From: Caldovatus aquaticus
GTDB taxonomy: Bacteria > Pseudomonadota > Alphaproteobacteria > Acetobacterales > Acetobacteraceae
DNA: 64,000 nt
Assembly: GCF_019458025.1 (NCBI RefSeq)
Contig: NZ_JAHZUY010000007.1
Coordinates: 1-64,000, forward strand
Reading direction: 5' to 3'
Part shown: positions 1-9,361 of the stretch, in pieces
How the letters are laid out: each line of letters opens with the position of its first letter
How positions within the stretch are numbered: position 1 is the stretch's first letter
Translations under genes and position numbers: made by a program
Notes under the pieces: generated by a model
What the model was told of the DNA's origin: nothing
What the model saw: the letters and a program-made list of their open reading frames with translations, nothing else
Databases searched by the model: none

Positions 1-99
1 CACCGCCGTCTCGTCCGCGACTTCGAGCAGCGCACCGATGTCGCCGAAACCCTCATCGTCATCGCCGCCACCGCCACCATGCTCCGCCGCATCACCTAG
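1..99 (+). CDS. IS5-family transposase, C-terminal 32 residues (truncated by window edge)
   Basis: Frame 1 is open from the first base and ends at TAG 97-99. The residues HRRLVRDFEQRTDVAETLI followed by an Ala/Thr-rich stretch and MLRRIT match the usual C-terminal tail of IS5-family DDE transposases (RR-L-x-DFE followed by a hydrophobic helix). Catalytic residues lie upstream of the window, so activity cannot be judged. It ends just before the candidate terminal repeat, as expected for an IS element whose one gene nearly fills it. Confidence 0.7.
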   Translation, partial: HRRLVRDFEQRTDVAETLIVIAATATMLRRIT

Positions 100-124
100 C
101 AGCCAGCACTTCTCAAACACGCTC
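1..124 (+). mobile_element. Right end of an IS5-type insertion sequence (partial)
   Basis: The window opens inside a transposase frame that stops at 97-99. Six bases later, 105-124 reads as a candidate terminal inverted repeat: its reverse complement begins GAGCGTGTTTGAGAAG, in the style of IS5-family ends, and TAA follows at 125-127 as a possible target duplication. The left end lies outside the window, so neither the repeat pairing nor the duplication can be confirmed. Nothing recognisable lies between here and 346. Confidence 0.65.
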
Positions 125-346
125 TAAGGCCGCGAGCGCAGCCTTGCGGGAAGGGCTCTCGACGCCCCGGCCGAGCGATCGGAGGGCGGGTCGGCGGCCG
201 GCGCGCCCGCGGCCGGAGAGCACTATCGGCGTCGCGCCCCGGCGCCATTCCGCAGAGGGAAGCCGGAGGCGAGGCGCCACCCCGCGAAGCCGGCGAGGCG
301 GGGCCGTGATCGCCGACGCGCCCCGGCACGCGCGGGTGGTTGTCCC

Positions 347-883
347 TCAGGAGCCGCGCCCGGGGCGCGGCGAGAAGACGAAGCGCCGCGACAGTGAGAA
401 GTTCCAGGCCATTCCCGCGACCGCCCCGGCGGCGACGCCGATCACTGGGTGCTGCGCGCAGAAGGGCGAGAGGCTCACAAGGGCGGCATAGGTGCCGTAG
501 TTGCTCGCGAAGCCGAACAGATTGACGACGAGAAAGGCGATCCACTGCCGCGCCGGGTGGGCGCTCCCTCGTCGGTGCCGGAAGGTCCAGTGGCGATTGA
601 GGGCCCAGGTCGTCGTCGCCGCGGCGAGGTAGGAGAGGGCGCGGCCCGCATAGAGCCCGGCCCCTGCGAGGCCGATCGCGGCGTAGAGCACTGCGGTGTC
701 CACCAGGAAGCCGATCGTGCCCACCACGCCGAAACGGAGGAATTCCCGGACGAGGGGTGCTTGGTCGGGGCCGAACAGGGCGGCGGCGCGGCGCGGGACG
801 CGAATCGGGACAGTCTCCGTGGGGGGCGGGGCGGATGCGGCAGGGCGCGGCTGTCCGCATAGCGTGGCGCGGCGGCGAAGCAA
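347..883 (-). CDS. GtrA-like family membrane protein
   Basis: Small four-helix membrane protein of the GtrA/DPMS-associated family, whose members are linked to flipping or transfer of polyprenyl-linked sugars. The recognisable domain starts at about 754 with EFLRFGVVGTIGFLVD, continues through ALNRHWTFRHRR, and closes with a last helix and WNFSLSRRFVFS near the C-terminus. The start is unresolved. The frame is open to 1033 but has no ATG; I used a TTG at 883, and every candidate lacks a good Shine-Dalgarno, so the N-terminal 40 or so residues are doubtful. It is divergent from the receptor gene at 1036 and has no glycosyltransferase neighbour in the window. Confidence 0.7.
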   Translation of the reverse strand: MLRRRATLCGQPRPAASAPPPTETVPIRVPRRAAALFGPDQAPLVREFLRFGVVGTIGFLVDTAVLYAAIGLAGAGLYAGRALSYLAAATTTWALNRHWTFRHRRGSAHPARQWIAFLVVNLFGFASNYGTYAALVSLSPFCAQHPVIGVAAGAVAGMAWNFSLSRRFVFSPRPGRGS

Positions 884-1035
884 GTCCGAACCCCGCGCGC
901 GGAGGCGGGCGCGGCCTGGCGGGGCGGGGCCGCTTGCGGCGGGCAGGCGAGCGGCCGCGCCCCGAGGCGCTTGCGTCCCGCATCGCCGCTGTGTTTGCTG
1001 CCGCCGACACCGATCCGTCACTGGGGGACGCACCG

Positions 1036-2637
1036 ATGCAACGACGCCAACTCCTTGCCGGCGCTGCCGCCGCGGCCGCCGCCGGCCTGCCGCGCCCCTC
1101 CCTCGGGCAGGGGACCACGGGGGCCGCGCGGACGCTGAAGTTCATCCCGCAGGCCGACCTCGCCGTGCTCGACCCGATCCTGACCACGGCTTACGTGACG
1201 CGCCACCACGGCTACATGATCTGGGACACCCTCTACGGCTTCGACGGCGACTACAAGGCGCAGCCGCAGATGGTGGAGGGGCACGTCGTCGAGGACGGCG
1301 GCCGGCGCGTGACCATGCGGCTGCGCGAGGGGCTGAAGTTCCACGACGGCGAACCGGTGCGGGCGCGCGACTGCGTCGCCTCGATCCGGCGCTGGGCGGC
1401 GCGGGACGCGCTCGGCCAGGTGCTGATGGCGCAGACGGACGAGCTTGCCGCGGCGGACGACCGCACCATCGTCTTCCGCCTCAAGCGGCCCTTCCCGATG
1501 CTGTTCGAGGCGCTCGGCAAGCCCTCGACCCCGGTCTGCTTCATCATGCCGGAGCGGCTGGCGAGCCAGGACCCGAACCAGCCGCTGCGCGGCGAGCTGG
1601 TCGGCAGCGGCCCGTTCCGGTTCAAGGCCGACGAGCGCGTGCCCGGCGCGCGCGTGGTCTACACGAGGTTCGAGGGCTACGTGCCGCGCCCCGAGGGGAC
1701 GCCGAGCTGGACCGCGGGGCCGAAGCGCGTGCACTTCGACCGCGTCGAGTGGCACGTCACGCCCGATCCCGCGACGGCGGCGGCGGCGCTGCAGAACGGC
1801 GAGATGGACTGGTGGGAGCAGCCGACCGGCGACCTGCAGCCGGTACTGCGGCGCAACCGCAACATCGTCCTCGAGATTCCCGACCCCACGGGGCTGATGG
1901 CGATCTGCCGCTTCAACCACCTGCACCCGCCCTTCGACAAGGCGGCGGTGCGCCGCGCCCTGCTCGGCGCGGTGAACCAGGCGGACTACATGACCGCGGT
2001 GATCGGCACCGACCGCAGCCTCTGGCGCGAGGGGGTCGGCTTCTTCCCGCCCGACACGCCGCTCGCCAACGACGAGGGCATGGAGGCGCTGACCAGCCCG
2101 CGCGACTACGAGAAGGTCAAGCGCGACCTCGCCGCCGCCGGCTACCGCGGCGAGAAGGTGGTGCTGATCGCCGCCACCGACTTCCCCTCGCTCAACGCCC
2201 TGGCGCAGGTCGGCCACGACATGTTCCGCAAGGCGGGGATGAACGTGGAGTTCGTCGCCACCGACTGGGGCACGGTGGTGCAGCGGCGCGCCAGCAAGGA
2301 GCCGCCGGAGCGCGGCGGCTGGAGCGTGTTCTTCACCTTCTGGGCCGGGGTGGACATGTTCAACCCCGGCGTCCACCAGTCGCTGCGCGGCCACGGCCAG
2401 CAGGCCTGGTTCGGCTGGCCGACCATCCCGCGCATCGAGGAGCTGCGCGCGCAGTGGTTCGAGGCCCCCGACCTGGAGGCGCAGAAGCGCATCGCGCGCG
2501 AGATCCAGAAGGTGGCGTTCGAGGAGGTGCCCTACCTGCCGCTCGGCCAGTACTTCCAGGCCACCGCCTACCGGCGGGGGCTGACCGGGGTGCTGAAGGG
2601 GCTGCCGCTGTTCTGGAACGTGCAGCGGAGCGACTGA
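1036..2637 (+). CDS. ABC transporter substrate-binding protein, peptide/nickel family (copy 1 of 5)
   Basis: Periplasmic family 5 (SBP_bac_5) solute receptor, 533 residues, the usual length. The start at 1036 gives MQRRQLLAG, a twin-arginine-like signal followed by an Ala-rich core and a likely cleavage after about residue 26; earlier in-frame starts would bury this signal. Family landmarks visible are LKFHDGEPV, a DWWEQ element, CRFNHLHPPF and DWGTVVQRRASKEP. It is the first of five closely similar receptors lying head to tail before dppBCDF. Ligand unknown; dipeptides, opines, glutathione or other small solutes are all possible for this family. Confidence 0.9.
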   Translation: MQRRQLLAGAAAAAAAGLPRPSLGQGTTGAARTLKFIPQADLAVLDPILTTAYVTRHHGYMIWDTLYGFDGDYKAQPQMVEGHVVEDGGRRVTMRLREGLKFHDGEPVRARDCVASIRRWAARDALGQVLMAQTDELAAADDRTIVFRLKRPFPMLFEALGKPSTPVCFIMPERLASQDPNQPLRGELVGSGPFRFKADERVPGARVVYTRFEGYVPRPEGTPSWTAGPKRVHFDRVEWHVTPDPATAAAALQNGEMDWWEQPTGDLQPVLRRNRNIVLEIPDPTGLMAICRFNHLHPPFDKAAVRRALLGAVNQADYMTAVIGTDRSLWREGVGFFPPDTPLANDEGMEALTSPRDYEKVKRDLAAAGYRGEKVVLIAATDFPSLNALAQVGHDMFRKAGMNVEFVATDWGTVVQRRASKEPPERGGWSVFFTFWAGVDMFNPGVHQSLRGHGQQAWFGWPTIPRIEELRAQWFEAPDLEAQKRIAREIQKVAFEEVPYLPLGQYFQATAYRRGLTGVLKGLPLFWNVQRSD

Positions 2638-2748
2638 GGCCGGCGCGCCCCCCCCGCGCCCGCCGCGGCGCCCCGGCAATTTTGTCAAGGCGGCGGCGGG
2701 CGGGCGATGGTCCCATCCTGCCCAGGGAGACGACCGAGGGAGACGGAG

Positions 2749-4332
2749 ATGTTCCGCCGCGACCTGCTGATCGGCGCCGCCGCCGCCACCGCCGGCCTGC
2801 CGCGCCCGTCCATCGCCCAGCCCGCCCGCGGCCGCGTGCTGAAGTTCGTGCCGCAGGCCAACCTCACCAGCCTCGATCCGATCTGGACCACGGCCTACAT
2901 CACGCGCAACCACGGCCTGATGGTCTGGGACACGCTCTACGGCGTGGACCGGCAGTTCCGGCCGCAGCCGCAGATGGCCGAGGGCCACGTGTTCGAGGAC
3001 GAGGGCCGGATCTGCACCATCACGCTGCGCCCGGGCCTGAAGTTCCACGACGGCGAGCCGGTGCGCGCCGCGGACTGCGTGGCGAGCCTGAACCGCTGGA
3101 TGCGGCGCAGCCCGATGGGGCAGAAGCTCGCCACCGTCGTGGACGAGCTGGCCGCGCCCGACGACCGGCGCCTGCGCTTCCGCCTCAAGCGCCCCTTCCC
3201 GCTGCTGCTCAGCGCGCTCGGCAGCGTCAACGCGCCGATCCCCTTCATCATGCCGGAGCGGCTCGCGCGCACCGACCCGTTCCAGCAGATCCGCGAGGCG
3301 GTCGGCAGCGGCCCCTACCGCTTCAAGGCGGACGAGTTCAACTCGGGCAGCCTGGTCGTCTACGAGCGCAACCCGGACTACAGCCCGACCCCGGTCGGGC
3401 AGAGGTCGCTGCTCGCCGGGCCGAAGGTCGCCCATTTCGACCGGGTCGAGTGGCACATCATCGTGGACGCGGCGACGGCGGCGAGCGCGCTGCAGACCGG
3501 CGAGATCGACTGGTACGAGCAGCCGACGCCGGAGATCCAGCAGCTCCTGCGGCGCAACCGCGCGATCCGGGTGGAGCCGATCGACCCGCTGCCCAACGGC
3601 GCGATCCTGCGCTTCAACCACCTCCATCCGCCCTTCAACGACAAGCGGATGCGCCAGGCGCTGCTGCCGGCGATCAGCCAGGAGGACCACCTGGTCGCGA
3701 TCGTCGGCACCGAGCCGGGGATGTACCGGATGGGCGGGGTGTTCACGCCGGGCACGCCGCTCGCGAGCGAGGTCGGACTCGAGCCGCTGAAGGGGCCGCG
3801 CAGCACCGAGCGGGCCAAGGCGCTGCTGCGCGAGGCCGGCTACACCAACCAGCTCATCCGCCTGATCGGCCCGACCGACATCCTGGCGCCGGCGGCGCTG
3901 ACCCAGGTCGGCGTGGACCTGTTCCGCCGGCTGGGCGTGAACCTCGACGCGGTGATCACCGACTGGGGCACGGTGGTGCAGCGGCGCGCGAGCCGCGAGC
4001 CGCTCGAGCGGGGCGGCTGGTCGGTCTTCTACACGGCGTTCGGCGCGTACGACTTCCTCGACCCTTCCGGGCACTTCCCGCTGCGCGGCAACGGCGCCGG
4101 CGCCTGGTTCGGCTGGCCGACCATCCCGAAGCTCGAGGAGCTGCGCGACGCCTGGTTCGAGGCCCCCGACCTCGAGGCGCAGAAGCGCATCGCCGAGGAG
4201 ATCCAGCGTGTGGCGATGGACGAGCTGCCCTACGTGCCGCTCGGCGCCTACATGTCCATGACCGCGCTTCGGAGCGACCTCGCGGACCGGGTGGAGGGGC
4301 CGGCGATGTTCTGGGGGATCCGGCGGACATGA
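2749..4332 (+). CDS. ABC transporter substrate-binding protein, peptide/nickel family (copy 2 of 5)
   Basis: Second receptor of the array, 527 residues. I chose ATG 2749 (MFRRDLLIG, twin-arginine-like) over an in-frame ATG at 2707 because the signal peptide would otherwise be internal and GGGAGACGGAG lies just upstream. Shared landmarks with its neighbours are ANLTSLDPIWTTAYITRNHG near the N-terminus, LKFHDGEP, TDPFQQIREAVGSGPYRF, ILRFNHLHPPF and a C-terminal AWFGWPTIPK. It differs from copy 1 mainly between these blocks, as expected if paralogues have diverged in ligand choice. It is separated from copy 1 by 111 bases that include a run of eight C. Confidence 0.9.
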   Translation: MFRRDLLIGAAAATAGLPRPSIAQPARGRVLKFVPQANLTSLDPIWTTAYITRNHGLMVWDTLYGVDRQFRPQPQMAEGHVFEDEGRICTITLRPGLKFHDGEPVRAADCVASLNRWMRRSPMGQKLATVVDELAAPDDRRLRFRLKRPFPLLLSALGSVNAPIPFIMPERLARTDPFQQIREAVGSGPYRFKADEFNSGSLVVYERNPDYSPTPVGQRSLLAGPKVAHFDRVEWHIIVDAATAASALQTGEIDWYEQPTPEIQQLLRRNRAIRVEPIDPLPNGAILRFNHLHPPFNDKRMRQALLPAISQEDHLVAIVGTEPGMYRMGGVFTPGTPLASEVGLEPLKGPRSTERAKALLREAGYTNQLIRLIGPTDILAPAALTQVGVDLFRRLGVNLDAVITDWGTVVQRRASREPLERGGWSVFYTAFGAYDFLDPSGHFPLRGNGAGAWFGWPTIPKLEELRDAWFEAPDLEAQKRIAEEIQRVAMDELPYVPLGAYMSMTALRSDLADRVEGPAMFWGIRRT

Positions 4333-4346
4333 GAGGGAATGCGACG

Positions 4347-5942
4347 ATGCGGCGGCGCGGCATCCTGGCGGGCGGGGCGGCGGCGGCCGCGGCGGCGGCG
4401 GGAGGGCTGCCGCGGTTCGCGGTGGCGCAGGGCGCGGCGGCGCGCACCCTCCGGGTGATCCCCCAGGCCAACCTCACCAGCCTCGACCCGGTCTGGACCA
4501 CGGCGGTGGTCACGCGCAACCACGCCTTCCTGGTCTACGACCAGATCTGCGCCCAGAACTCCCGGGGCGAGATCCGCCCGCAGATGGCCGAGGGCTGGAC
4601 GACGGAGCAGGACGGCCTCGCCTGGACCTTCACCCTGCGCGAGGGCCTCGCCTTCCACGACGGCGAGAAGGTGCTGGCGAGGGACGCCGTCGCCTCGATC
4701 CTGCGCTGGGCGCGGCGCGATCCCTTCATGCAGGTGCTGTGGCCGAACGTCGCGGCGGTGGAGGCGCTGGACGACCGGCGCTTCCGCTTCCGCCTGCACA
4801 AGCCGACGCCGCTCCTGCTCATGGCGCTCGGCCAGACGCAGTTCCCCTGCTTCGTGATGCCGGAGCGGATCGCGCAGACCGATCCCTTCCAGCAGATCCG
4901 CGAGGCGGTCGGCAGCGGCCCGTTCCGCTTCCTGCGCGACGAGTGGAACCCGGGCCAGCGTGCCGTCTGGGCGCGGAACGAGCGCTACGTGCCGCGCCAG
5001 GAGCCGGTGGACGGCCTCGCCGGCGGCCGGGTGCCGAGGATCGAGCGGATCGAGTGGACCGTCATCACCGACCCCTCGACCAGCGCCGGCGCGATGGTCA
5101 CGGGCGAGCAGGACTACTGGGAATACCCGCTGCACGACCTGCTGCCGCAGCTCCGCCGCGCCCGCGAGGTGGTGGTGCAGCAGCGCCTGCTCGACGGCAC
5201 CTACGGCATCTGCCGCTTCAACTGCCTGCATCCCCCCTTCAACAACCCGGCGATCCGCCGCGCCGTGGCGATGGCGGTGGACCAGCGCGACTACCTGCGC
5301 GCCGTCGCCGGCGAGGAGCCGGACGGCTGGGGCGTGTGCGAGGGCGTCTTCACCTGCGGCACGCCGCTCGCCAACGAGGCAGGGAGCGAGATCCTCAAGG
5401 TGCGCAGCGTCGAGCGCGCCCGCGCCGCGCTGCGCGAGGCCGGCTACAACAACGAGCGCGTGGTGCTGGTCGCGCCGGGCGACTACCCGCAGATCAACGC
5501 CCTCTCGCTGGTCACCGCCGACCTGCTGCGCCGGATGGGCATGAACCTCGAGCTGGTCTCGGCCGACTGGGGCACGCTGGTGCAGCGGCGCGCCAGCAAG
5601 GAGCCGGTCGAGCGCGGCGGCTGGAGCGTGTTCCACACCACCAGCTCGGGCCAGACCCTCGCGGTTCCCGCCACCCACCTGTTCCTGCGCGCCAACGGCG
5701 CCCAGGCCTGGTTCGGCTGGCCGGAGGACGCCGAGATCGAGCGCCTGCGCGCCGAGTGGGTGGAGAAGGGGGGCGATCCGGCCGAGGGCCGACGCATCGC
5801 CGAGGCGCTGAACCGCCGCGCGATGGAGGTGATGTCCTACATCCCGCTCGGCTTCTACTGGCAGCCGAGCGCCTGGCGGCGCAACGTCACCGGCGTGTTC
5901 CGCGCCCCGGCGACGGTGTTCTGGAACATCGGCAAGAGCTGA
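4347..5942 (+). CDS. ABC transporter substrate-binding protein, peptide/nickel family (copy 3 of 5)
   Basis: Third receptor, 531 residues. ATG 4347 (MRRRGILAGG) is preceded by AGAGGGA at a good distance. An alternative ATG at 4329 overlaps the copy 2 stop as ATGA and adds six residues, so copies 2 and 3 are probably co-transcribed and may be translationally coupled. The signal is followed by an unusually long alanine run. Landmarks are ANLTSLDPVWTTAVVTRNH, LAFHDGEKV, TDPFQQIREAVGSGPFRF and FNCLHPPFNNPAIRRAV. It carries cysteines absent from the other copies (CEGVFTCGTPL), so it may be the more divergent paralogue. Confidence 0.9.
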   Translation: MRRRGILAGGAAAAAAAAGGLPRFAVAQGAAARTLRVIPQANLTSLDPVWTTAVVTRNHAFLVYDQICAQNSRGEIRPQMAEGWTTEQDGLAWTFTLREGLAFHDGEKVLARDAVASILRWARRDPFMQVLWPNVAAVEALDDRRFRFRLHKPTPLLLMALGQTQFPCFVMPERIAQTDPFQQIREAVGSGPFRFLRDEWNPGQRAVWARNERYVPRQEPVDGLAGGRVPRIERIEWTVITDPSTSAGAMVTGEQDYWEYPLHDLLPQLRRAREVVVQQRLLDGTYGICRFNCLHPPFNNPAIRRAVAMAVDQRDYLRAVAGEEPDGWGVCEGVFTCGTPLANEAGSEILKVRSVERARAALREAGYNNERVVLVAPGDYPQINALSLVTADLLRRMGMNLELVSADWGTLVQRRASKEPVERGGWSVFHTTSSGQTLAVPATHLFLRANGAQAWFGWPEDAEIERLRAEWVEKGGDPAEGRRIAEALNRRAMEVMSYIPLGFYWQPSAWRRNVTGVFRAPATVFWNIGKS

Positions 5943-5952
5943 GGAGGCCGCG

Positions 5953-7539
5953 ATGCGCCTGACCCGCCGCCGCGCCCTCGCCGCCGGCGCCGCCGCGCTG
6001 GCGGTGCCGCGCCTCGCCCCGGCGCAGGCGCAGGCGCGCACCCTGCGCTTCGTGCCGCAGGCCAACCTCGCCAACATCGACCCCGTCTGGAGCACCGCCG
6101 TCGTGGTGCGCAACCACGGGCTGATGATCTACGACACGCTGTTCGGCGTCGGCGCCGACCTGCGCCCGCGGCCGCAGATGGCGGCGGGGCACGAGGTCTC
6201 GGCGGACGGGCGGCGCTGGACGATCGCGCTGCGGCCGGGCCTGAAGTTCCACGACGGCGAGCGGGTGCGCGCGCGCGACTGCATCGCCTCGATCGCCCGC
6301 TGGGCGAAGCGCGACGTGCTCGGCCAGCGGCTGGACGCGCTGCTCGAGGAGATGCGCGCGCTCGACGACGACCGGTTCGAGATCCGGCTCAAGCGCCCCT
6401 GGCCCGGCCTCGCCTTCGCGCTCGGCAAGCCCTCGGCCAACATCTGCGCCGTCATGCCGGAGCGCGTGGCCCGCACCGATCCGTTCCAGCAGATCCAGGA
6501 CTACACCGGCAGCGGCCCGTTCCGCTTCCGCCAGGACCTGTTCCGCCCCGGCGACGTCGTGGTCTACGAGCGCTTCGCCGACTACGTGCCGCGCGAGGAG
6601 CCGCCCGACCTCCTCGCCGGCGGCAAGCGGGTGCACTTCGACCGGGTGGAGTGGCGGGTGATGCCCGACCCCTCCACCGCCGCCGCGGCGCTGCAGAACA
6701 ACGAGGTGGACTGGTGGGAGACGCCGCTCGCCGACCTGCTGCCGCTCCTGCGCCGGCACCGCGACATCGTGGTGGAGCGGATCAACGAGTTCGGCAATCT
6801 CGGCGTGCTGCGCTTCAACTTCCTGCACCCGCCCTTCGACAACCCGGCGGTGCGGCGGGCGCTGCTGCCGGCGATCGACCAGCGCGCCTTCATGCAGGCG
6901 GCGATGGGCACCGACGCGGCGCTGTGGCGCGTGCCGGCCGGGGTGTTCACGCCGGGCACGCCGCTCGCCAACGACGCCGGGATCGAGGTGCTGACCCGGC
7001 CCCGCGACCTCGAGGCGGCGCGGCGGATGCTGCGCGAGGCCGGCTACCGGGGCGAGCGGGTGGTGATGCTCTCGGCGACCGACCTCCCCGTGCTGCAGAG
7101 CCTGGCCGAGGTGGCGGCCGACCTGATGCGCCGGGTCGGGTTCAACGTGGACCTGCAGGCGATGGACTGGGGCACGCACATCCAGCGCCGCACCAACCGC
7201 GGCCCGGTGGAGCAGGGCGGCTGGAGCGCCTTCTGCACCACCTGGGAGGGGCTCGACGTCTCGGTGCCCGGCAGCCACCAGCCGATCCGCGGCCACGGCG
7301 CCGCGGCCTGGGCCGGCTGGCCGACCATTCCCCGCCTCGAGGAGCTGCGCGAGGCGTGGTTCGAGGCCGCCGACCCCGAGCAGGAGCGGCGCATCGCCGA
7401 GGAGATCCAGCGCCTGGTCTGGCAGGAGGTGCCGTTCATCCCGCTCGGCCAGGTGCTGCCGGTGCAGGCCTACCGGCGCAGCCTGACCGGGGTGCTGAAG
7501 GGCAGCTCCTCGATGTTCTGGGGGGTGCGGCGGACGTGA
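5953..7539 (+). CDS. ABC transporter substrate-binding protein, peptide/nickel family (copy 4 of 5)
   Basis: Fourth receptor, 528 residues, starting ten bases after the copy 3 stop behind a strong GAGGAGG ribosome site. The signal reads MRLTRRRALAAG with an APAQAQA cleavage region. Landmarks are QANLANIDPVWSTAVVVRNH, LKFHDGERV, TDPFQQIQDYTGSGPFRF, LRFNFLHPPFDNPAVRRAL and a modified DWGTHIQRRTNRGP. The last block departs from the QRRASKEP seen in copies 1 and 3, a lead for ligand difference. Operon position and spacing support joint expression with copies 2 and 3. Confidence 0.9.
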   Translation: MRLTRRRALAAGAAALAVPRLAPAQAQARTLRFVPQANLANIDPVWSTAVVVRNHGLMIYDTLFGVGADLRPRPQMAAGHEVSADGRRWTIALRPGLKFHDGERVRARDCIASIARWAKRDVLGQRLDALLEEMRALDDDRFEIRLKRPWPGLAFALGKPSANICAVMPERVARTDPFQQIQDYTGSGPFRFRQDLFRPGDVVVYERFADYVPREEPPDLLAGGKRVHFDRVEWRVMPDPSTAAAALQNNEVDWWETPLADLLPLLRRHRDIVVERINEFGNLGVLRFNFLHPPFDNPAVRRALLPAIDQRAFMQAAMGTDAALWRVPAGVFTPGTPLANDAGIEVLTRPRDLEAARRMLREAGYRGERVVMLSATDLPVLQSLAEVAADLMRRVGFNVDLQAMDWGTHIQRRTNRGPVEQGGWSAFCTTWEGLDVSVPGSHQPIRGHGAAAWAGWPTIPRLEELREAWFEAADPEQERRIAEEIQRLVWQEVPFIPLGQVLPVQAYRRSLTGVLKGSSSMFWGVRRT

Positions 7540-7732
7540 GAGGGCCGGCGGGCGGGGCGCCTGGCACGCGGCCTGCATGGCGGAACGCGATGCTGCGGTG
7601 CGGCAGGCCGGGTGCGCGCGGGATTGCGCGTCGGAACCCTGGCGCAATGCCCAAGTCTGGGGCAGGGTGACGCATCGCGAGGCGAAATCCGGGCGGCACG
7701 CCGCCCGCGGGAGAGAGAAGGGACACGGGACC

Positions 7733-9337
7733 ATGGACCGCAGGAGCTTCCTCAAGGCGACGGCCGCCGGCGCGGCCGTGCTCGGCGGGGCGCGCGGACT
7801 GGCCGCGCCGGCGCTGGCGCAGGGCGCGGCGGCGCGCACGCTGCGCTTCGTGCCGCAGGCCAACCTCGCCAATTTCGACCCGATCTGGGGCACGCAGTAC
7901 GTGGTGCGCAACGCCTCCGCCCTGGTCTGGGACACGCTCTACGGGCTCGACGACAAGCTCGAGCCGCGCCGGCAGATGGTCGAGAGCGAGGAGCAGAGCG
8001 ACGGCGGCAAGACCTGGACCTTCCGCCTCCGCCCCGGCCTGAAGTTCCACGACGGCGAGCCGGTGCTGGCGCGGGACGTGGTGGCGAGCCTCTCGCGCTG
8101 GATGGTGCGCGACGGCATGGGCCAGATGATCCGCGCCATCCAGGACGAGCTGGTGGCGGTGGACGACCGCACCTTCCGCTGGCGCCTGAAGCAGCCCTAC
8201 CCGAAGATGCTGCTCGCGCTCGGCAAGACCAACACGCCGATGGCCTTCATCATGCCGGAGCGGATCGCCAGGACCGACCCGTTCCAGCAGATCACCGAGT
8301 ATGTCGGCTCCGGCCCGATGCGCTTCGTGCGCAACGAATGGGTGCCGGGCGCCAAGGCGGTGTTCGCGAGGTTCGACCAGTACGTGCCGCGCGACGAGCC
8401 GCCCTCCTGGCTCGCCGGCGGCAAGCGGATGCTGGTGGACCGGATCGAGTGGATCGTCATGCCCGATCCCGCCACCGCCTCGGCCGCGCTGCAGAACGGC
8501 GAGGTGGACTGGTGGGAGACGCCGCTCACCGACCTGGTGCCGAGCCTGCGGCGCAACCGCAACCTGGTGGTGGACATCGCCGACCCGCTCGGCAACATCG
8601 GCTCGTTCCGCTTCAACCACCTGCATCCGCCCTTCAACGACGTGCGCGCGCGCCGCGCCGTCGCCATGGCGCTGAGCCAGGAGGACTACATGCGCGCCGT
8701 GGCGGGCGACGACACCAGTCTCTGGAAGGCCTCGGCCAGCTTCTTCACCCCCGGCACGCCACTCTACACCGAGGCGGGGGGCGAGATCCTGAAGGGGCGG
8801 CGCGACATCGAGGGAGCGAAGCGGCTGCTGCGCGAGGCCGGCTACAACGGCCAGCCGATCACCGTGCTGGTGGCGCAGGACCAGGCGCCGCTCAAGGCGA
8901 TGGGCGAGGTGACGGACGCGCTGCTCAAGTCGCTCGGCATGACGGTGGACTTCGTGGCGACCGACTGGGGTACGGTCGGGCAGCGGCGCGCCTCCAAGGC
9001 GCCTCCCGGCCAGGGGGGGTGGCATATCTTCCACACCTGGCACGCGGGGGCGGACTGCACCAACCCGGCGACGCAGATCCAGATCCGCGCCAACGGCGAC
9101 GGCGCCTGGTTCGGCTGGCCGAAGGACGACGCGGTGGAGGCGGCGCGCGACCGCTGGTTCGAGGCGACCACGCTCGAGCAGGAGAAGGCCGCGGTCGAGC
9201 AGATGAACCGCGAGCTGTTCCGCCACGTCACCTACATCCCGACCGGCTTCTACCTGGGCTTCCAGGCGTGGCGGCGGAACGTCTCGGGGGTGGTGAAGGG
9301 GCCGATCCCCTTCTTCTGGGGCGTTGCCAAGGGCTGA
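7733..9337 (+). CDS. ABC transporter substrate-binding protein, peptide/nickel family (copy 5 of 5)
   Basis: Fifth receptor, 534 residues, and the one directly upstream of the permease genes (24 bases before dppB). The start at 7733 gives MDRRSFLKATAAG, the best twin-arginine match of the five (RRSFLK), behind GAGAGAGAAGGGA. Landmarks are QANLANFDPIWGTQYVVRN, LKFHDGEPV, TDPFQQITEYVGSGPMRF and FRFNHLHPPFNDVRARRAV. The frame is also open upstream to 7577 but without a signal peptide. The 193-base gap before it is the largest inside the array and could hold an internal promoter; I could not pick one with confidence. Confidence 0.9.
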   Translation: MDRRSFLKATAAGAAVLGGARGLAAPALAQGAAARTLRFVPQANLANFDPIWGTQYVVRNASALVWDTLYGLDDKLEPRRQMVESEEQSDGGKTWTFRLRPGLKFHDGEPVLARDVVASLSRWMVRDGMGQMIRAIQDELVAVDDRTFRWRLKQPYPKMLLALGKTNTPMAFIMPERIARTDPFQQITEYVGSGPMRFVRNEWVPGAKAVFARFDQYVPRDEPPSWLAGGKRMLVDRIEWIVMPDPATASAALQNGEVDWWETPLTDLVPSLRRNRNLVVDIADPLGNIGSFRFNHLHPPFNDVRARRAVAMALSQEDYMRAVAGDDTSLWKASASFFTPGTPLYTEAGGEILKGRRDIEGAKRLLREAGYNGQPITVLVAQDQAPLKAMGEVTDALLKSLGMTVDFVATDWGTVGQRRASKAPPGQGGWHIFHTWHAGADCTNPATQIQIRANGDGAWFGWPKDDAVEAARDRWFEATTLEQEKAAVEQMNRELFRHVTYIPTGFYLGFQAWRRNVSGVVKGPIPFFWGVAKG

Positions 9338-9361
9338 CGGGGCTGGTGTAACCGCATCGCC

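Noticed and set aside
1018-4074. A 1018-codon minus-strand open frame opposite receptors 1 and 2, and similar long antisense frames at 4248-6113, 13368-16448 and 45519-49643
   Set aside because: They lie opposite well-supported genes, have His/Arg/Ala-rich composition and no recognisable domains.
696-5942. A 1748-codon open frame on the plus strand
   Set aside because: Only its last third (from 4347) is a real receptor. The rest runs in the wrong frame through copies 1 and 2 and is Arg/Ala/Pro-rich, as expected where stops are rare in GC-rich DNA.
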